Source: Choanephora cucurbitarum
Lineage: Eukaryota > Mucoromycota > Mucoromycetes > Mucorales > Choanephoraceae
Assembly: GCA_025331435.1 (NCBI GenBank)
Contig: JAIWNI010000085.1
Span: 56,448-120,447, forward strand
Length of the DNA: 64,000 bases
Direction of reading: 5' to 3'
Made by a program: the position numbers and the translations under genes. Below, piece after piece: positions 45,332 through 58,603 of this stretch. Under the pieces are notes generated by a model. The model searched no databases. It was not told the origin of the DNA and was given only the letters and a program-made list of their open reading frames with translations. The first letter of the stretch is position 1; every line of letters starts with the position of its first letter.

Positions 45332-45340
45332 TTTGCAAAA

Positions 45341-45541
45341 CTAATGGAAAGGAGAAAATTGTGTAAATGTTTTAAAGCAATACAGACTTTTAAGAGTGTC
45401 GCGCCATCCGCGATTCAGAAAAGTGGTTGCTAGAACCATGAGCAGTAGCCTTCCGCAAGGCTTTGCAGCACAGTAATAGAGAGAGATGCATCTTTTCGTA
45501 TATATGTATTTACACGCAACGGATGGATGGATGATATTTAC
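45341..45541 (-). other. Predicted 5' UTR intron of the uS8 gene
   Basis: On the minus strand the donor is GTAAATATC at 45541 and the acceptor is TTTCCATTAG ending at 45341, ten bases before the ATG. At 201 nt it is about three times longer than most coding introns here, which is common for ribosomal-protein genes. I found no clear C/D or H/ACA snoRNA boxes in it. Confidence 0.5.
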
Positions 45542-46429
45542 CTTAAAGTACGAAGTGAAATTCGAAGAGAGAGAACAAACTGGTTGTTGGCTTGAAAGAG
45601 CTTAAAATAACCTTTTTCAAAGTCAGATGTTTAGGCGTCGCGGCGGGGCTGCTGTGTCTGAGAGACTACTCCGCTAGTAATAAGCAATACGATTGGACAA
45701 TGTTAACCAATAAAAGTTGTTATTACCAGCGATCATTTAAGTTCTTACATGATGTCTTTTGATGAGTGGGCCCATAAAGAACATTACAGCTATAAACAAA
45801 AGGAAATTTGTTTCTGTTTGGGAAGGGAGGTTACGAGAAGTATCAAGATCATACTTGGTTGTTATCGTTTGGATATATAAATCAAGCATTTGATACCATT
45901 GTTCTTTCAAAAGCTTAGCTTTCTCTGATGAAAGAATACTGTCCACCTTGGAAGGTTTCTTGTTATTGTTTCCTTAGCAATGAATTTGATGTTTTTTTTA
46001 GTGAATAACGTTCACTCCATATACAAAACGATCTAACGTGTACAACTCGATACTAAACAAGTAGTCTAATGCTTCTAAAATAAAAATATACTATATTTAT
46101 ATCAAAGAGATCTTTTCGTGTATGTTGGCTATCTTTAGAAGGGATCAATAAACTGCATTGATTGCCGTAACACAGATATAGCAAGGAGCAATTCTTCTCT
46201 TGCAGCTTTTTTCCTGTCTATCTTTCTCTTACCATATTGTGCACAAAAATTACATTATATTGTTCAATCAGCCTCTATCTCAAAAAACGACTCATTGCTC
46301 TTTCCTATTGTCAGCCGTTTCGAGCGATTAAAGCTGTTTTTGAGGGTCAGCATGATGAGTCTGATTGAATAGATGTGTAATTTATCTTTTTTTTTAAGAA
46401 CGAGCTGAAGGCAGTAAAAGGTGGGTAAT
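45542..46429. other. Interval between uS8 and the Fanzor-like locus
   Basis: It contains the uS8 promoter. A minus-strand open frame at about 45737-45963 encodes a short piece ending in a hydrophobic segment (LLFIAVMFFMGPLIKR). It lacks an ATG, so it is either the last exon of an unrecognised small membrane protein or a relic. Nothing else was seen. Confidence 0.3.
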
Positions 46430-48817
46430 TTCCGCTGAAGGTCACTTTGCGAAGCCTCTCCCTAAGCCTCTGAAGATCAAATCTAGCAAAGGCAAAGAAC
46501 CGATGAGATCCTCGTTAGAAGAATCAGCCATGACCAAACAAGTATCTGAAGAAACTGCTTTGCCACCATCTCCTGATAATTATTTCAGTATTGAAGAAGT
46601 AGATATAATTAAAGAAGAAGATGCTTTAAGGGATAGTAGCCAAGATGCTAGTAGAAGGCGTATATTTGAAGTGATGGGTCTGATAAAAAGCTTGTTATTT
46701 GCTGACGACCATCTCACTCGTGAATCCTTGATGGATAAACGTGCTGATTTTGCAGATCATGAGATTGATGTATGCTTACTTGTTGTCATAAGGCTCAAAC
46801 CATATATTCCATCAAAGGCAAACTATGAATCTATTGGTCACCAGCTTCCATTTATTATCCTTGCAAATGATCTTCTCCGCTGTGCCGGTTATGCTAGATT
46901 TAATCGCAACATGTGTCCTATGCCTTCTGCCAGCCCAAAAGCTTTCCGAATGAATGCAGGATCTCTTTACTCTTTGTATTGTAATCATGGTCAACAAAAA
47001 CTAAGATTCTTTAAATATGATGGTACACCGCTTCAGCGTGCAATTGATGTCCACAATCATAAGGATGCCGTGTTTAATTCATTTTTTGATATGGCAAGCA
47101 TTCAAGCAGCATGCAAAAGAAACAAGTTGATATTCGCACACAACATCACCATTCTCCCCGGCTTACAACATGTAAGGTTGTTAGGTACAAAGACGAACAA
47201 GACCAAGGAGACAGCAGCTTCTTTAAAAAAGCAGCCTTCCACTAGCAATATTCCAGAATCAACTTGGCAGGAGATCCTGTTGCAATCCAAAAAAGACAAG
47301 AATATTATCAAGGATGAAATTGCTGCCTTGAAAAAATCCCTTCTTCCAACCTTCTGCAACTCAAGCTCTGTCAACCGAACCATCTAGACCATCCACTCCT
47401 TCCGAAGAAACTGAAGCCGGTCTTTGTGGCTGCTTGCCAGATATCTTTAACATCATTCGCAACGCAGTCAACAAACTCAGGGGTACTCAATCTGGTCAGC
47501 AGGAACTGCCAGTGGCTTTACCTATCGAAGTACAGAAGAAAGCCTTAGATGACATTCAAAAGGAAATATCTCAGCTCATCAATTTGCTAAAAGAAAAAAG
47601 ATACAAGAGTTATTTAGCTGTTGAAGAATGCAAGCGCGAGTTGTCTGATCAAAGATTTAACCTGTATATTCGACGTAGAGCTCTTGCCATGCCTAAAAAA
47701 GATAAGGGAAAGCAAAAGGCTGAAAAAACTTTGAAACGTATCCAAAAAAACTGATGTTAACGAACGAGGTGCTATGTTCAAGTCTGAAGATGCAAAACTC
47801 GATCTAGATCCTCTACAAGCTTCCCAAGATTTCGTTTTCTCTGGCACGGACAATGGCATTGTAAAAATGTAGGAATCAGTACCTTTTTCGCTTGAACGAT
47901 ATGTCTACCACTTGAAACTTCACAACCGTTTCGCTGCTTTGATGGAACAAACTGAACCTGGGTTCCAACCATTGCCTGAAGCAAAGACAATCTCGGCTGA
48001 AGATGTTGATTTTGCAAGTAGAAATTTCCATTACAGACATGAGTTGGCGTTGATGAAGAGAAACAGTCCGCAAGTTGCTGAAGCAGAAGCAGCATTGTCA
48101 CACCAAAATTTCACTACTGTCAAGAATGAAGAAGATGTTTGGAATGCGTACAGGTGCTTGCAAGATAACAAGAATGTGATGAGAAGCTTCTACCAGAATA
48201 CCAAGATGAAGAAGGGTGATATGAGAGGAGAAATGTTTATGAAGAAGTCAAAAGATCGTATTTGTGCTCGAGAACGCCTTTGGTTGAACCTTAGGGTAGA
48301 AGCAATCAAAGATCGAAAAGGCAAGCAGAAGGCAGGACTTCGGCTACCCCAAAAGCAGTTGATCATGGTGATTGGTGATAGAGGTATGGGTGTTGGCTCC
48401 AGAATCAAACAACACTTGCGCTATGGTGGTATTTGAAAACAGAATAACCATGCCCGCTATACAACAGCCAGCATCATCAACGAAAACAACACGTCGCAAA
48501 CCTGTGTGTATTGCTTCCAAAAAATTCAGCACCCAAAGCAGCTGATACCAGTGAAAGGCAAAACAGTATACAGAAACATGAAAGGCGCATTCCATTGCTT
48601 GAACCTCGAATGCCCATCTGTTAGGAATGGTCGTGGGGTAAGTGGCCGTGACAAACTGTCTGCCCTTGCTATTGCTATTTCCGAAATTACAACTTTGCTG
48701 TTCCAACAAACTCTTCCCGCATTCTCAAGAACCATCAGTCACTCCAACACTGAATTTAATCACAAAACAGCATCCTTTTGTACAAGAAGCGGTGTATTGG
48801 CTGCGCGCGAAGTGTGA
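46430..48817 (+). pseudogene. Decayed TnpB/Fanzor-like RNA-guided nuclease gene
   Basis: Four frame pieces read as one long protein of about 790 aa: ATG 46503 (frame open from about 46400) to about 47331, then -47744, then 47750-48436 and on to TGA 48815. Changes of frame fall at A-runs 47331-47336 and 47744-47750; stops are TAG 47870-47872 and TGA 48434-48436. Motifs: RuvC-I-like FSGTDNGIVKM (Asp codon 47849), a VIGDRGMGVGSR block at about 48368, then NTSQTCVYC (CX2C) and CLNLEC (CX4C) forming a zinc ribbon, and GRDKLSALAIA (Asp codon 48650). This order, TSxxCxxC ribbon followed by RDxxxA, is that of TnpB and its eukaryotic relatives, the Fanzor (OMEGA) nucleases. The N-terminal 400 residues are unfamiliar and include a coiled-coil-like lysine/glutamate-rich part. 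The family call is inference from motifs. Confidence 0.55.
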
Positions 48818-48865
48818 TTAGCAAGCGGCAAGAATTACATAAACTTTATCTGACTTACAGTACTA

Positions 48866-48872
<7 letters not shown>

Positions 48873-48908
<36 letters not shown>
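48873..48908. repeat. (CT)n microsatellite
   Basis: About 36 bases of uninterrupted CT dinucleotides follow the Fanzor-like pseudogene. Confidence 0.9.
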
Positions 48909-48910
<2 letters not shown>

Positions 48911-49612
48911 AGACATGACAGTCTTGCTGGCGTCGCATAAATTGTAGAGCAAGATTTCTTCACTTGGTTGGATTGAACATTGGTGAATAGAGAAACAAGC
49001 ACTAACAGATATACTTGAGTTCTTCAAGAAATCTTACTACTACTATTGGCTGAAAACAGACGCTACATATAGCGCTTTCATTCATTTTACCATCTCGACA
49101 GATTTTGTACTGCTTATTGTGATCTAACAACACACAAAAGTCAACTAGAATAAGCAAAACCAAAATCTAGTTTTTTTTTCATCTGGGTATATCAGTATAT
49201 AGTTAAATTTGAGATTTTGAAAGAAATTGAAAAGCTCTTTCTGAGATAAACAGATAACTAGTCATTACAACCGATACATGATCTATTTGATAAAATAGAC
49301 ACCTATATATGGACAAAAACATTCATTACTGAGAAAAAGTATGCTGCAGTCATATGTAATTTGTTGTTTAACTATCTAAATGTGTGTAAGTCGATACAAA
49401 AGAAAGAGACAATTGTCTTTTTTGTATCCTCTTTCTTTAGCTTTTTTTTCTTTACTTGCTTGTGAATTCTTAAGCTCATACATAGTGATACTGCATCAGC
49501 TGAAGTCTGATTTTGCTCTTTTTGTGGCTACCAAAAGACATTTTCAAATCCAAAGTATAATCCTAATGATGATTGCAGAGCAGGTTCAAGTTAACAATGC
49601 ATGAGTTTATAT

Positions 49613-49768
49613 ATGTTCTCAGGATTAAATAGTTTATTGGATGAAGCCATTGATGTTAAGAAGAATGACTTAGAGTTGCCAGCACTTCAAAACCAAACAC
49701 AAGCTAAGTTTATCGCCTCTTGGTATAAAAGGGCAGTCAAGTTTAAACGTCATGATTTAAAGAAGTAG
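49613..49768 (+). CDS. Small lysine-rich ORF of unknown function
   Basis: The 51-codon ATG ORF begins MFSGLNSLLDEAIDVKKND and ends KRHDLKK with TAG. It is basic, has no signal peptide or membrane segment, and is not recognised. It could be a real micro-gene, a last exon (TTCTCAG just after the ATG resembles an acceptor), or a relic. Confidence 0.25.
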   Translation: MFSGLNSLLDEAIDVKKNDLELPALQNQTQAKFIASWYKRAVKFKRHDLKK

Positions 49769-50090
49769 CAGGCAAACTTGAGTTGTTTGTATAAATCAAA
49801 AGAAGAAAGTTTTTATGCCAAAGTTTCCGTACATATTAACAGATAGGCCGTACAGCAAGAACAATTGTTAGTGCAGGTTATGGAATATATAAATTTTTTT
49901 AAGTACATCCTTCTTTGTCGACTTCCGAATGATTCATAGAAGCCTACTATTAAATAACGAGGGTTTCTTTGTTTATATCTTTTTTTTTTCTTCCAGATAC
50001 TTCTCGAAAAATCATTGTCCGAAGAATAAGTCAAATATATAAAAAGGAGCCTACTTTTTTTCACTTTTGCCTGTTTTTCTCTTTCTGAGA

Positions 50091-50479
50091 ATGCTTCGCA
50101 TACAAAGAACACTTTTTTCCAAGGAATTTTACAATCAATTACGCATGTCTTCTACTGATACCAAAAAGCCTCTTCTTGCACTTCCTTCTACAGCTGAAGA
50201 AACTGTCAAGGTTGATATGAACGACACGTATAAATTAAAAGAATTAGGACCAGTAGGTAAAGTAGTTAAGCTTGCTTGAGTTCTTGTATACGTTTCGTCT
50301 AACCTCTCTCTTTATCTATAGTGATCAATGAAGATGGTACCATGAGTCGGATCAACAACTGGCACGAGATGAACGAGATCGAGAGAGGCAATGTAAATAG
50401 AATTTTATTAAAACGAAACCGAGATCGCTTAGCAAAGCTTAAAGAGCAACTTCAACAAAAAGAAGAAGAGAAGAAATAA
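50091..50479 (+). CDS. Small conserved-looking protein with PVVINxDGTxSRIxNW motif
   Basis: Exons 50091-50256 and 50322-50479 give 107 aa. The N-terminus MLRIQRTLFSKEFYNQLRMSS is basic and lacks acidic residues apart from one Glu, suggesting a mitochondrial leader; a second in-frame ATG (MSSTDTKK) could give a shorter form. The core LGPVVINEDGTMSRINNWHEM, split by the intron, resembles a short conserved protein that I recall from fungi and plants but cannot name with certainty. A Lys/Glu/Gln-rich helical tail follows. It is convergent with the next gene, with only six bases between stop codons. Confidence 0.75.
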
Positions 50480-50485
50480 ACTTAT

Positions 50486-51119
50486 TTATTGGTGTTGGAT
50501 AGCATATTGTTGGCCTAAACCTTTGACTAGCTCTACCAATTCCTTGAACTTTTCTTTTTGCTCAGGAGTGGGCTGAACTTCAGAAGTACCATTAGAACAG
50601 CCTTCAGGACCACCTAGAGATACAGAAGGGATACATGAGTAAAACAAAGAAAGGAAACGAAAAGAGTATACAAGACTTACCGTTGATCCATTGGAAATCA
50701 TCAGACATGAATCCTAGAGAAATATCTTGACCATAAATATCTTCACTTCCAGGAGGTTGTTCTGTAGGTAGTTCTTGAAGTTGTTTTTTGATTTCATCCA
50801 GAATACCAGATACTTGTTCACTTTTTTTTTTTGCATGTAAGCACAAAATACATCTTTTTTTTGGAGGCATGAGCATTACTTACGTAGCAAGACCACCTGA
50901 TTGAACACTGAAATCAGTCTTGGATTCAGGCTTCAGTGTGTGTTGTTGAATAAGAGCACCAGTATGATCACCTTGGATTTGGATCATTTGTCTATAATAA
51001 GGGAAAAAGAAAAAGTGTTATGCATGTACGTATGCTAATGCTTATCAATAAACTTACTTGACAGTAGGTCCAGCAAAACCACCTACAATACCTTCACGGA
51101 GCATCACCTGGAAAGACAT
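50486..51119 (-). CDS. Small protein of unknown function (145 aa)
   Basis: Exons on the minus strand are 51119-51058, 50991-50884, 50820-50681 and 50613-50486, all in phase. The N-terminus MSFQVMLREGIVGGFAGPTVK is Gly-rich; the middle has an acidic YGQDISLGFMSDDFQW part and the end is a Lys/Glu helix. I do not recognise the family. There is no signal peptide or transmembrane segment. Four consistent short introns and the conserved-looking start support a real gene. It overlaps nothing; its stop is six bases from that of the convergent neighbour. Confidence 0.7.
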
Positions 51120-53249
51120 GTTATAATCAAAAGAGGATATAGAAAGATAAAAGAAAAAGACAAAAGAAAGAGATAAAAAAAGAGAAGGAAGGATTTATGC
51201 TAATCTCTTAAAAAAAGGATTACATAGTAGCTATGGTGATCGGACCTTCTATCTCGATGTGTACAAGCATGCGCATGTGACCCTATCGTCAAGTTGCACT
51301 AAGCTATCTTGAAACAGCTTCATTTTGAACTAAACAGTCTCATCATGGAAAGGCGATTGAGTTGCATAGAGCCAAGTCTGTATATGCAGCTTGAGTCGAT
51401 ATGGAAGTGATCTGTTCGCCTAATGGACAACCTAGAGTGGTTCGGAATCTTCAAAAAATATACTGAGTAAAATTGCATCATAGGATATTGTAGCCTTTCT
51501 TTTATCAGATGTAAATGAAGGAATACGGTAACTTCAAGTATGAGTTAGTAAGCCGCATCAAAACTTGTGAAATCGGATCGATAGCTGTCTTCTTCTCTGA
51601 GAATCTGTGATGAAGGATATAATGTTTACATCAATTACGTATCGAAAGTTATTTTGATTTTGCATGTTCTTTATGCAGATGTTTCAAAATTAAACTTTCA
51701 ACTTTCAGTGCTGCAATAGTGCTTGCCAAACACTTTTTAAATGCATTATCCTGTTTGCTGAATCTCTGTTTTTTTTCGGATTCAGCTATATAAATATCTA
51801 ATAAATTACATTGATTACGGTTGCGAGCTCAACTGCTCGAAGGACTCGATCTCTGTATGCAGTCTTATGCGGGACTCACTGTTCTTCATTTCAGCGACTT
51901 ATTAAACTAGTGTAAAGGAAGTGTAACAAATATAGAATAACGGAAAGCGAAACGCGTTTGTTATGATCAAATGAATATTATATGTTAGCTACAATAGTCG
52001 CTCTATTTAAGAATGTGCATACTCTTGAGAGATGCACTCTTGTATTGAACATGCTCTTAAATTGAATGGCATCTTGGCACTTAAAGCAATTTTCAAGTTA
52101 AAGAAGCGCTACTCTTATATTAAGCATACTCTCAAATCAAACATTCTTAAATGAGCAACTATTGCATTCAATATACACAGTATACGCAGGTTAGTCTTTT
52201 CTTAGCAATTCATCTTTTCTCTTTCTTTCTCTCTTTCTATGAGCAAGGTAGAAATCAGAATGAAGTGTACAAAAGAATCATATCTTTGGGTGTCTTTTCA
52301 AGGCCACTGAATGGTTTCATTTCATTTGTGGAGCGCAGAAAGTAATTGGCTGTTTATGTCTATACTCAACATAGGCTTTCTAAAGTCTAGGCATCAGAAC
52401 AGACGCTCAGCAAGCTATCTTCCTTTTCATATAGAGCATTATGATCCTCAATCCCCTTTCTTATATTATTACAGCTTTCTTTCTCGGAAAAGTCCAGAAG
52501 ATTAATTAAGTTTGATGACCTGAGCTATTGTTTCACGAACTCCTTCGTTTTTTGTATGTCAAAATGACTGAAAGAAAAAAGCAAGTATGTTTTTGTCTCG
52601 ACGGGTAGTTTATATCTTGTCGTTAGTATATATTGTAGATAAAGACTTTATCCATGTAGACTTTGTTGCCAAATCAGGCCCGAAGAAAGAAAGAAAATTT
52701 AAAAAATATAAGGAATCACTTATCGTGATAAACAAGCACATTTATATTGTATATTCAAGCTATTCTTTATCTCTTTTCCCGCAATGTTTTGTTTGTCCTA
52801 CACGAAATCAAATTGTTATTGTACTTCTTTTTAGACCTTCCCTAACTAGAGTGTTTGATCCAAATTGCTTTGCTCGAAGTATATCGCCTTTTTCTCTTGT
52901 CGCTATCACATAGAGTGCAGCTTGCTATAGTATCAGCCGTGTTCTCGGATACCATAATAATACATGAAACAGAGCACAGGATAGGTGCGGATTACTGTTT
53001 CTTTTTTGGTTGCCTTACAATTTTTAATTTAATTACTTCAATTTGCATCTACCCAATAAAAATAGAGTTTTTTTATACACAGCTTTCATACTCGATGACA
53101 GTAACACATAGACACTATCTTTTTATATATACTTGAACAACATTTTCTCCTTTCTTTCTTTTCTCGCTTATTTCTCCTCTTTCCTCCTTTTCTTTGTTCT
53201 CTTTTTTGCCTTTGCCTTATCTATCGCTCGCATTGAGATATAAAGAAAT
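51120..53249. other. Gene-free interval upstream of the MAP kinase
   Basis: About 2.1 kb without a recognisable gene. It includes a degenerate 31-bp direct repeat (52036-52066 and 52111-52141, seven differences, all transitions). The last 150 bases are pyrimidine-rich, as expected for the MAP kinase promoter/leader. Confidence 0.35.
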
Positions 53250-54754
<1,505 letters not shown>

Positions 54755-55751
54755 ATTATCCTGTTGCTATTATACCTTTTAAACCCCGAAAAAACCTCCA
54801 TTCTATAAAATCCACCTTCAAGAGTTTTATTTAATTTGTTGGTGGCGGAAGAGTATGACAAACTTCTTTTTTTTTTATCTACAAGTACTCACTTGTTTAA
54901 TTTTTTTTATCTTCAATGTGATTGCAAAGAAAAGCAAAAGAACTGAAACAAAAGAAAAGAAGACAAAAAAGAAAGCCAAAAAGCCTTACCTTAAGAAAAA
55001 AAGAAAAGACTAAAGTATAAGATTTGCATATTCCTTTTTGGGAAAAACTACCGACTATTTGGCACCCATTTCTTTATCGAATTTAAGTTGGATTAACTTA
55101 CTTTTTGTATGTCTATAAAAAGTAAGCAGTACACATAGTTGACATGGCATGCGACTATGTTTATCTAGACTTTTCTCTCACCTTCTTAATTCACACAAAA
55201 ACATGTTATTGACTTCCCCCTTGACTTCCTTATGCCTCTCTTTTTCTCCCTTTAGCTCCTGATCTTTCGGGTTGCCCTATAGAGCTAATCCATTCCCCGC
55301 ACTTATTCTTCTAATTTCTTCTTTTCACTTCTATCTGTTTGTTCCTGCTTTTCAGTTACCCTCACCTTATTTCTTGTGTACCTTGGTCTTTTTGAACAAG
55401 CCTTGTTACTCAATCAATTAGCTACTATCTAAAAAAAGTTTATTTGCTATAACTGCTTACCTAAACAAGAGATGATATTGGCTAAGATTTGATAAATGGG
55501 TTGACAACTCCTACCAATCATCGAATAGTCTAATCCCAAAATGGATTTCACTTGACTTTTTTCGGTTCTTTAGTGGCACTATTTTTCGATTGATTTAGAC
55601 TATAAAACAATTCACTCGATTTTTTCTCTCTTTGCTATTTTTCTCTTTTTATAAAGATAGGAAAATTCAAGCAGTACTTTTTTCTTATTATTTATTACTG
55701 CTATTTCTTCATCCATTATCTGTTTACCATTCTTCTCCTACTTTATAAATT
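54755..55751. other. Intergenic region between MAP kinase and WC-1-type genes
   Basis: AT-rich with A-runs (for example 54957-55010) and a long pyrimidine-rich leader before the next ATG. Nothing coding was seen. Confidence 0.4.
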
Positions 55752-58052
55752 ATGTATCAACAACAACAACAACAACAGCAACAGCAGCAGCAGCACTTTC
55801 CTGTTCTGTCTTATGCTTCAGCACCACCACTTAATATTCCAGGCTTAACGCAACCGATCGCAACCGATCAACAGTTGCAAGAGATGTCAACGATTGATCT
55901 TACACCTATCGACTCCGCACCCAAAAATGTTTCAGAAGCACCTTTAACAGGTGTCTATTCAAGCTCTGGTTTTGATATGATTGGTGTACTCTCTCGATTG
56001 GTCAACAGGTAAAAAAAAAAATAGTTTAGTTTTCTAGAATTTACTCTAATTCAACTAAAATTAGACCCAATCCTCAGATCAACTTAGGGCCAATAGACAT
56101 GTCGTGTTCTTTCTTGGTAACCGATGCTCGTCAATATGATTGTCCTATTGTCTATTGCTCTCCTACTTTTGAACATTTGACAGGCTATGTAGCAACTGAG
56201 ATCGTAGGTCGTAACTGCCGATTTCTTCAAGCACCAGACGGTCAAGTCACTGTAGGTTCTCGTCGTACTTATACTGATAACCAAGCGGTGTATCACTTAA
56301 AAGCTCAGATGCTTCAAAACAAAGAACATCAAGCCAGTATTATCAACTATCGAAAGGGTGGTCAGGTAATACGCAAAAAGTCTTCAAATTAACAAAGATG
56401 CTTATGCCATAAAAATAGCCTTTTGTCAACTTGATCACAGTTATTCCTATTACTGATGACGATGGCCTTGTCACTTTCTTTGTAGGCCTTCAGGTCGACT
56501 TGGTTGAACAACCAAATGCTATTCTTGAAAAGATGAAAAGTAAGAGTTTTTTAGACTGTTAAACGACGATAGACTGACTAACACTTTAATTAGATGGTAC
56601 CTACATGGTCAATTATCAGCAGATGAATATTCCTCCCTATATTCCAGGCAAAAGTAAGTGAAAAAGAAAACAATTCTCTTTTTGTACAAGTAAATACTAA
56701 TATTTGGTTTGTTTGTTTATTTTCTTTGTAAAAAAAAACAGATTATAGTTCGGAACCTGTAGATGACTACTTCCGTGAAGTCCCCTCAGCTCTTCCTGCG
56801 TCCTCTTCGTCTGCACTTGCACCTATTGCCTCTCCTCAAACCAGTTCCGAGATTCTCAACCTGGTAAATTGCTCAGGTGAAAACGAGCAACAGCTGCAAC
56901 AAGAATGGAACAAGCTATTATTAGATCAATCTGAAGACTTCATTCATGTCTTGTCTCTCAAGGGTTTCTTTCTCTACTGTTCGCGCTCTTCTTCGCATCT
57001 GTTAGAACATGACCCTGAAGAGTTAGTTGGTCATCCTCTTTCTTCCATTTGCCATCCTTCAGATATTGTTCCTGTCATGCGTGAAATCAAAGAGGCAGCG
57101 AGCGAGACAGGCAAAGTAATTAATTTGATTTTCCGTGTCCGTCGTAAATATTCTGGTTATATGTGGATGGAATGCCAGGGCAAAATCCATGTTGATCAAA
57201 GCAAAGGCCGTAAATGTCTAATTATGGCAGGACGTGAACGACCCATGTACGAGCTGTTCTGCAAAGAAATTGTCGATGCTCAAGATATTGCTCCAGGTGC
57301 CGAGTTCTGGACAAAGACAAGTCTAAATGGCCTATTTTTACACGTTACCTCTACAAGTGAAGAAGTCGTTGGATTTTCTGCTGATGCATTGGAAGGCGCT
57401 ACACTCTATCAATATGTAGGCGACGATCATATGCAAGACATTACACGTGCGCTGGAGCTTGTGCGTGAAGGCCGAATCGTCAATCTGCATCATACCTTAC
57501 AGAACAAAAAAGGTGATTATGTCTCTGTGTTTTCCACATTTTATCCTGGTGATATCTCATTTGGCAAAGGCAGACCTAGTTTTGCTCTTGTTCAGATTCG
57601 CGCAAAGGAAACAAATGATGCAGCACATTCATTAGATGTGATAGATTATGATCCTTCAGCCACTGTTGCGATAGATAATGAAGAAAATATGTTTTCAGAA
57701 CTCGAGACTGTTCGAGGCACATCATGGCAATATGAACTTCATCAACTTCAGTTAGCTAATCGCAAGTTGAAGGAACAACTTGAGCACTACGCAAACCCAA
57801 AGCGCAGAAAGGTAAATATTAAGTATAAACAAGTTACAATAATTCAGTTGTTAACACTTATTTATGTAGCATAAGAAGAAGTCAGTAGGGCTCGGCGATA
57901 TCTCAAAGATTTGTGCACAATGTCAAAGTACAGATTCACCCGAGTGGCGTAAAGGCCCCAACGGACCTAAAGAGCTTTGTAATGCCTGTGGTTTAAGATA
58001 CGCGAAATCTCTTGCATCAAAGAAAGCAGATCAACAGTCCATAACACCATAA
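55752..58052 (+). CDS. wc-1: WC-1-type blue-light photoreceptor and GATA transcription factor
   Basis: White collar-1 proteins bind flavin and activate light-regulated genes with a WC-2 partner in the nucleus. Six exons fit: 55752-56008, 56065-56365, 56419-56539, 56594-56653, 56742-57811 and 57870-58052, for about 663 aa. A poly-Gln run follows the first residues. The LOV/PAS domain has the photoactive cysteine in GRNCRFLQ (about residue 136). Two further PAS-like regions follow (near [20 protein letters not shown] and [20 protein letters not shown]). The C-terminal GATA finger is [20 protein letters not shown] with [11 protein letters not shown]. It is shorter than Neurospora WC-1, like Mucorales WC-1/MadA proteins, which often occur as several paralogues. 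Confidence 0.95.
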
Positions 58053-58603
58053 TTAATCTTTCATATTCATTTCATGCAACCTCACTTCATTCATAATAAC
58101 GATAGCAACAAATAAAACATAATATATATTCCAAAGCTAATAAAGCTTTCAAATGCGATGTTTTTCTTAACAACTAGCAATAAGAAACTAGATGGGGTTG
58201 ATTCTGCTGTAGTCCTTTTTTTTATTGTAGCCAACAAAGAGTCTAGCTCTCGAATTTCGTAGCTTCTTGTTTTAATGATCTATAATTAGGTACTCATTGG
58301 TATCTTTTTCTTTATCGAGATGGTATTCGCTTATGGTTCAGAGGCAAGAAACAGTAAATCGAATTTTTTAAAGCCTTAAGCTCAATGTCTTGATTAATTT
58401 AACGAATGTTGTTCTGCCCTGAATAGGTTTTTCTTTTTTATCAGGTATGAACCAGCTCTTTTTCATTGCTTGGCTTTAAAAACAGCAATTGAGGTTTCAG
58501 ACTGCGAAGCCTTAGAAGAAAAAGACCCGACAAAATACGCTTACTTTGGTTTCAAAATAAAATATTTGAAACACACTCTTTTTTTTCTAATTTGAGTAAA
58601 CTT
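58053..58603. other. Intergenic region between WC-1-type and Rho GEF genes
   Basis: AT-rich, with nothing coding seen; holds the Rho GEF promoter. Confidence 0.4.

Larger units (their letters stand above)
48818..50090. other. Interval right of the Fanzor-like locus
   Basis: It begins with a (CT)n microsatellite at about 48873-48908. A 51-codon ORF lies at 49613-49768. No RNA gene was identified, although the immediate 3' flank of a Fanzor-like gene is where a guide RNA could be encoded. Confidence 0.35.

Noticed and set aside
45737..45946. Minus-strand ORF with a hydrophobic end as a separate gene
   Set aside because: It lacks an ATG and I could not join an upstream exon in frame. It is mentioned only in the interval description.
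52151..53136. Chain of small plus-strand ORFs upstream of the MAP kinase
   Set aside because: Composition is Phe/Leu/Ile/Tyr-rich as in random AT-rich DNA, and no family motif is present.
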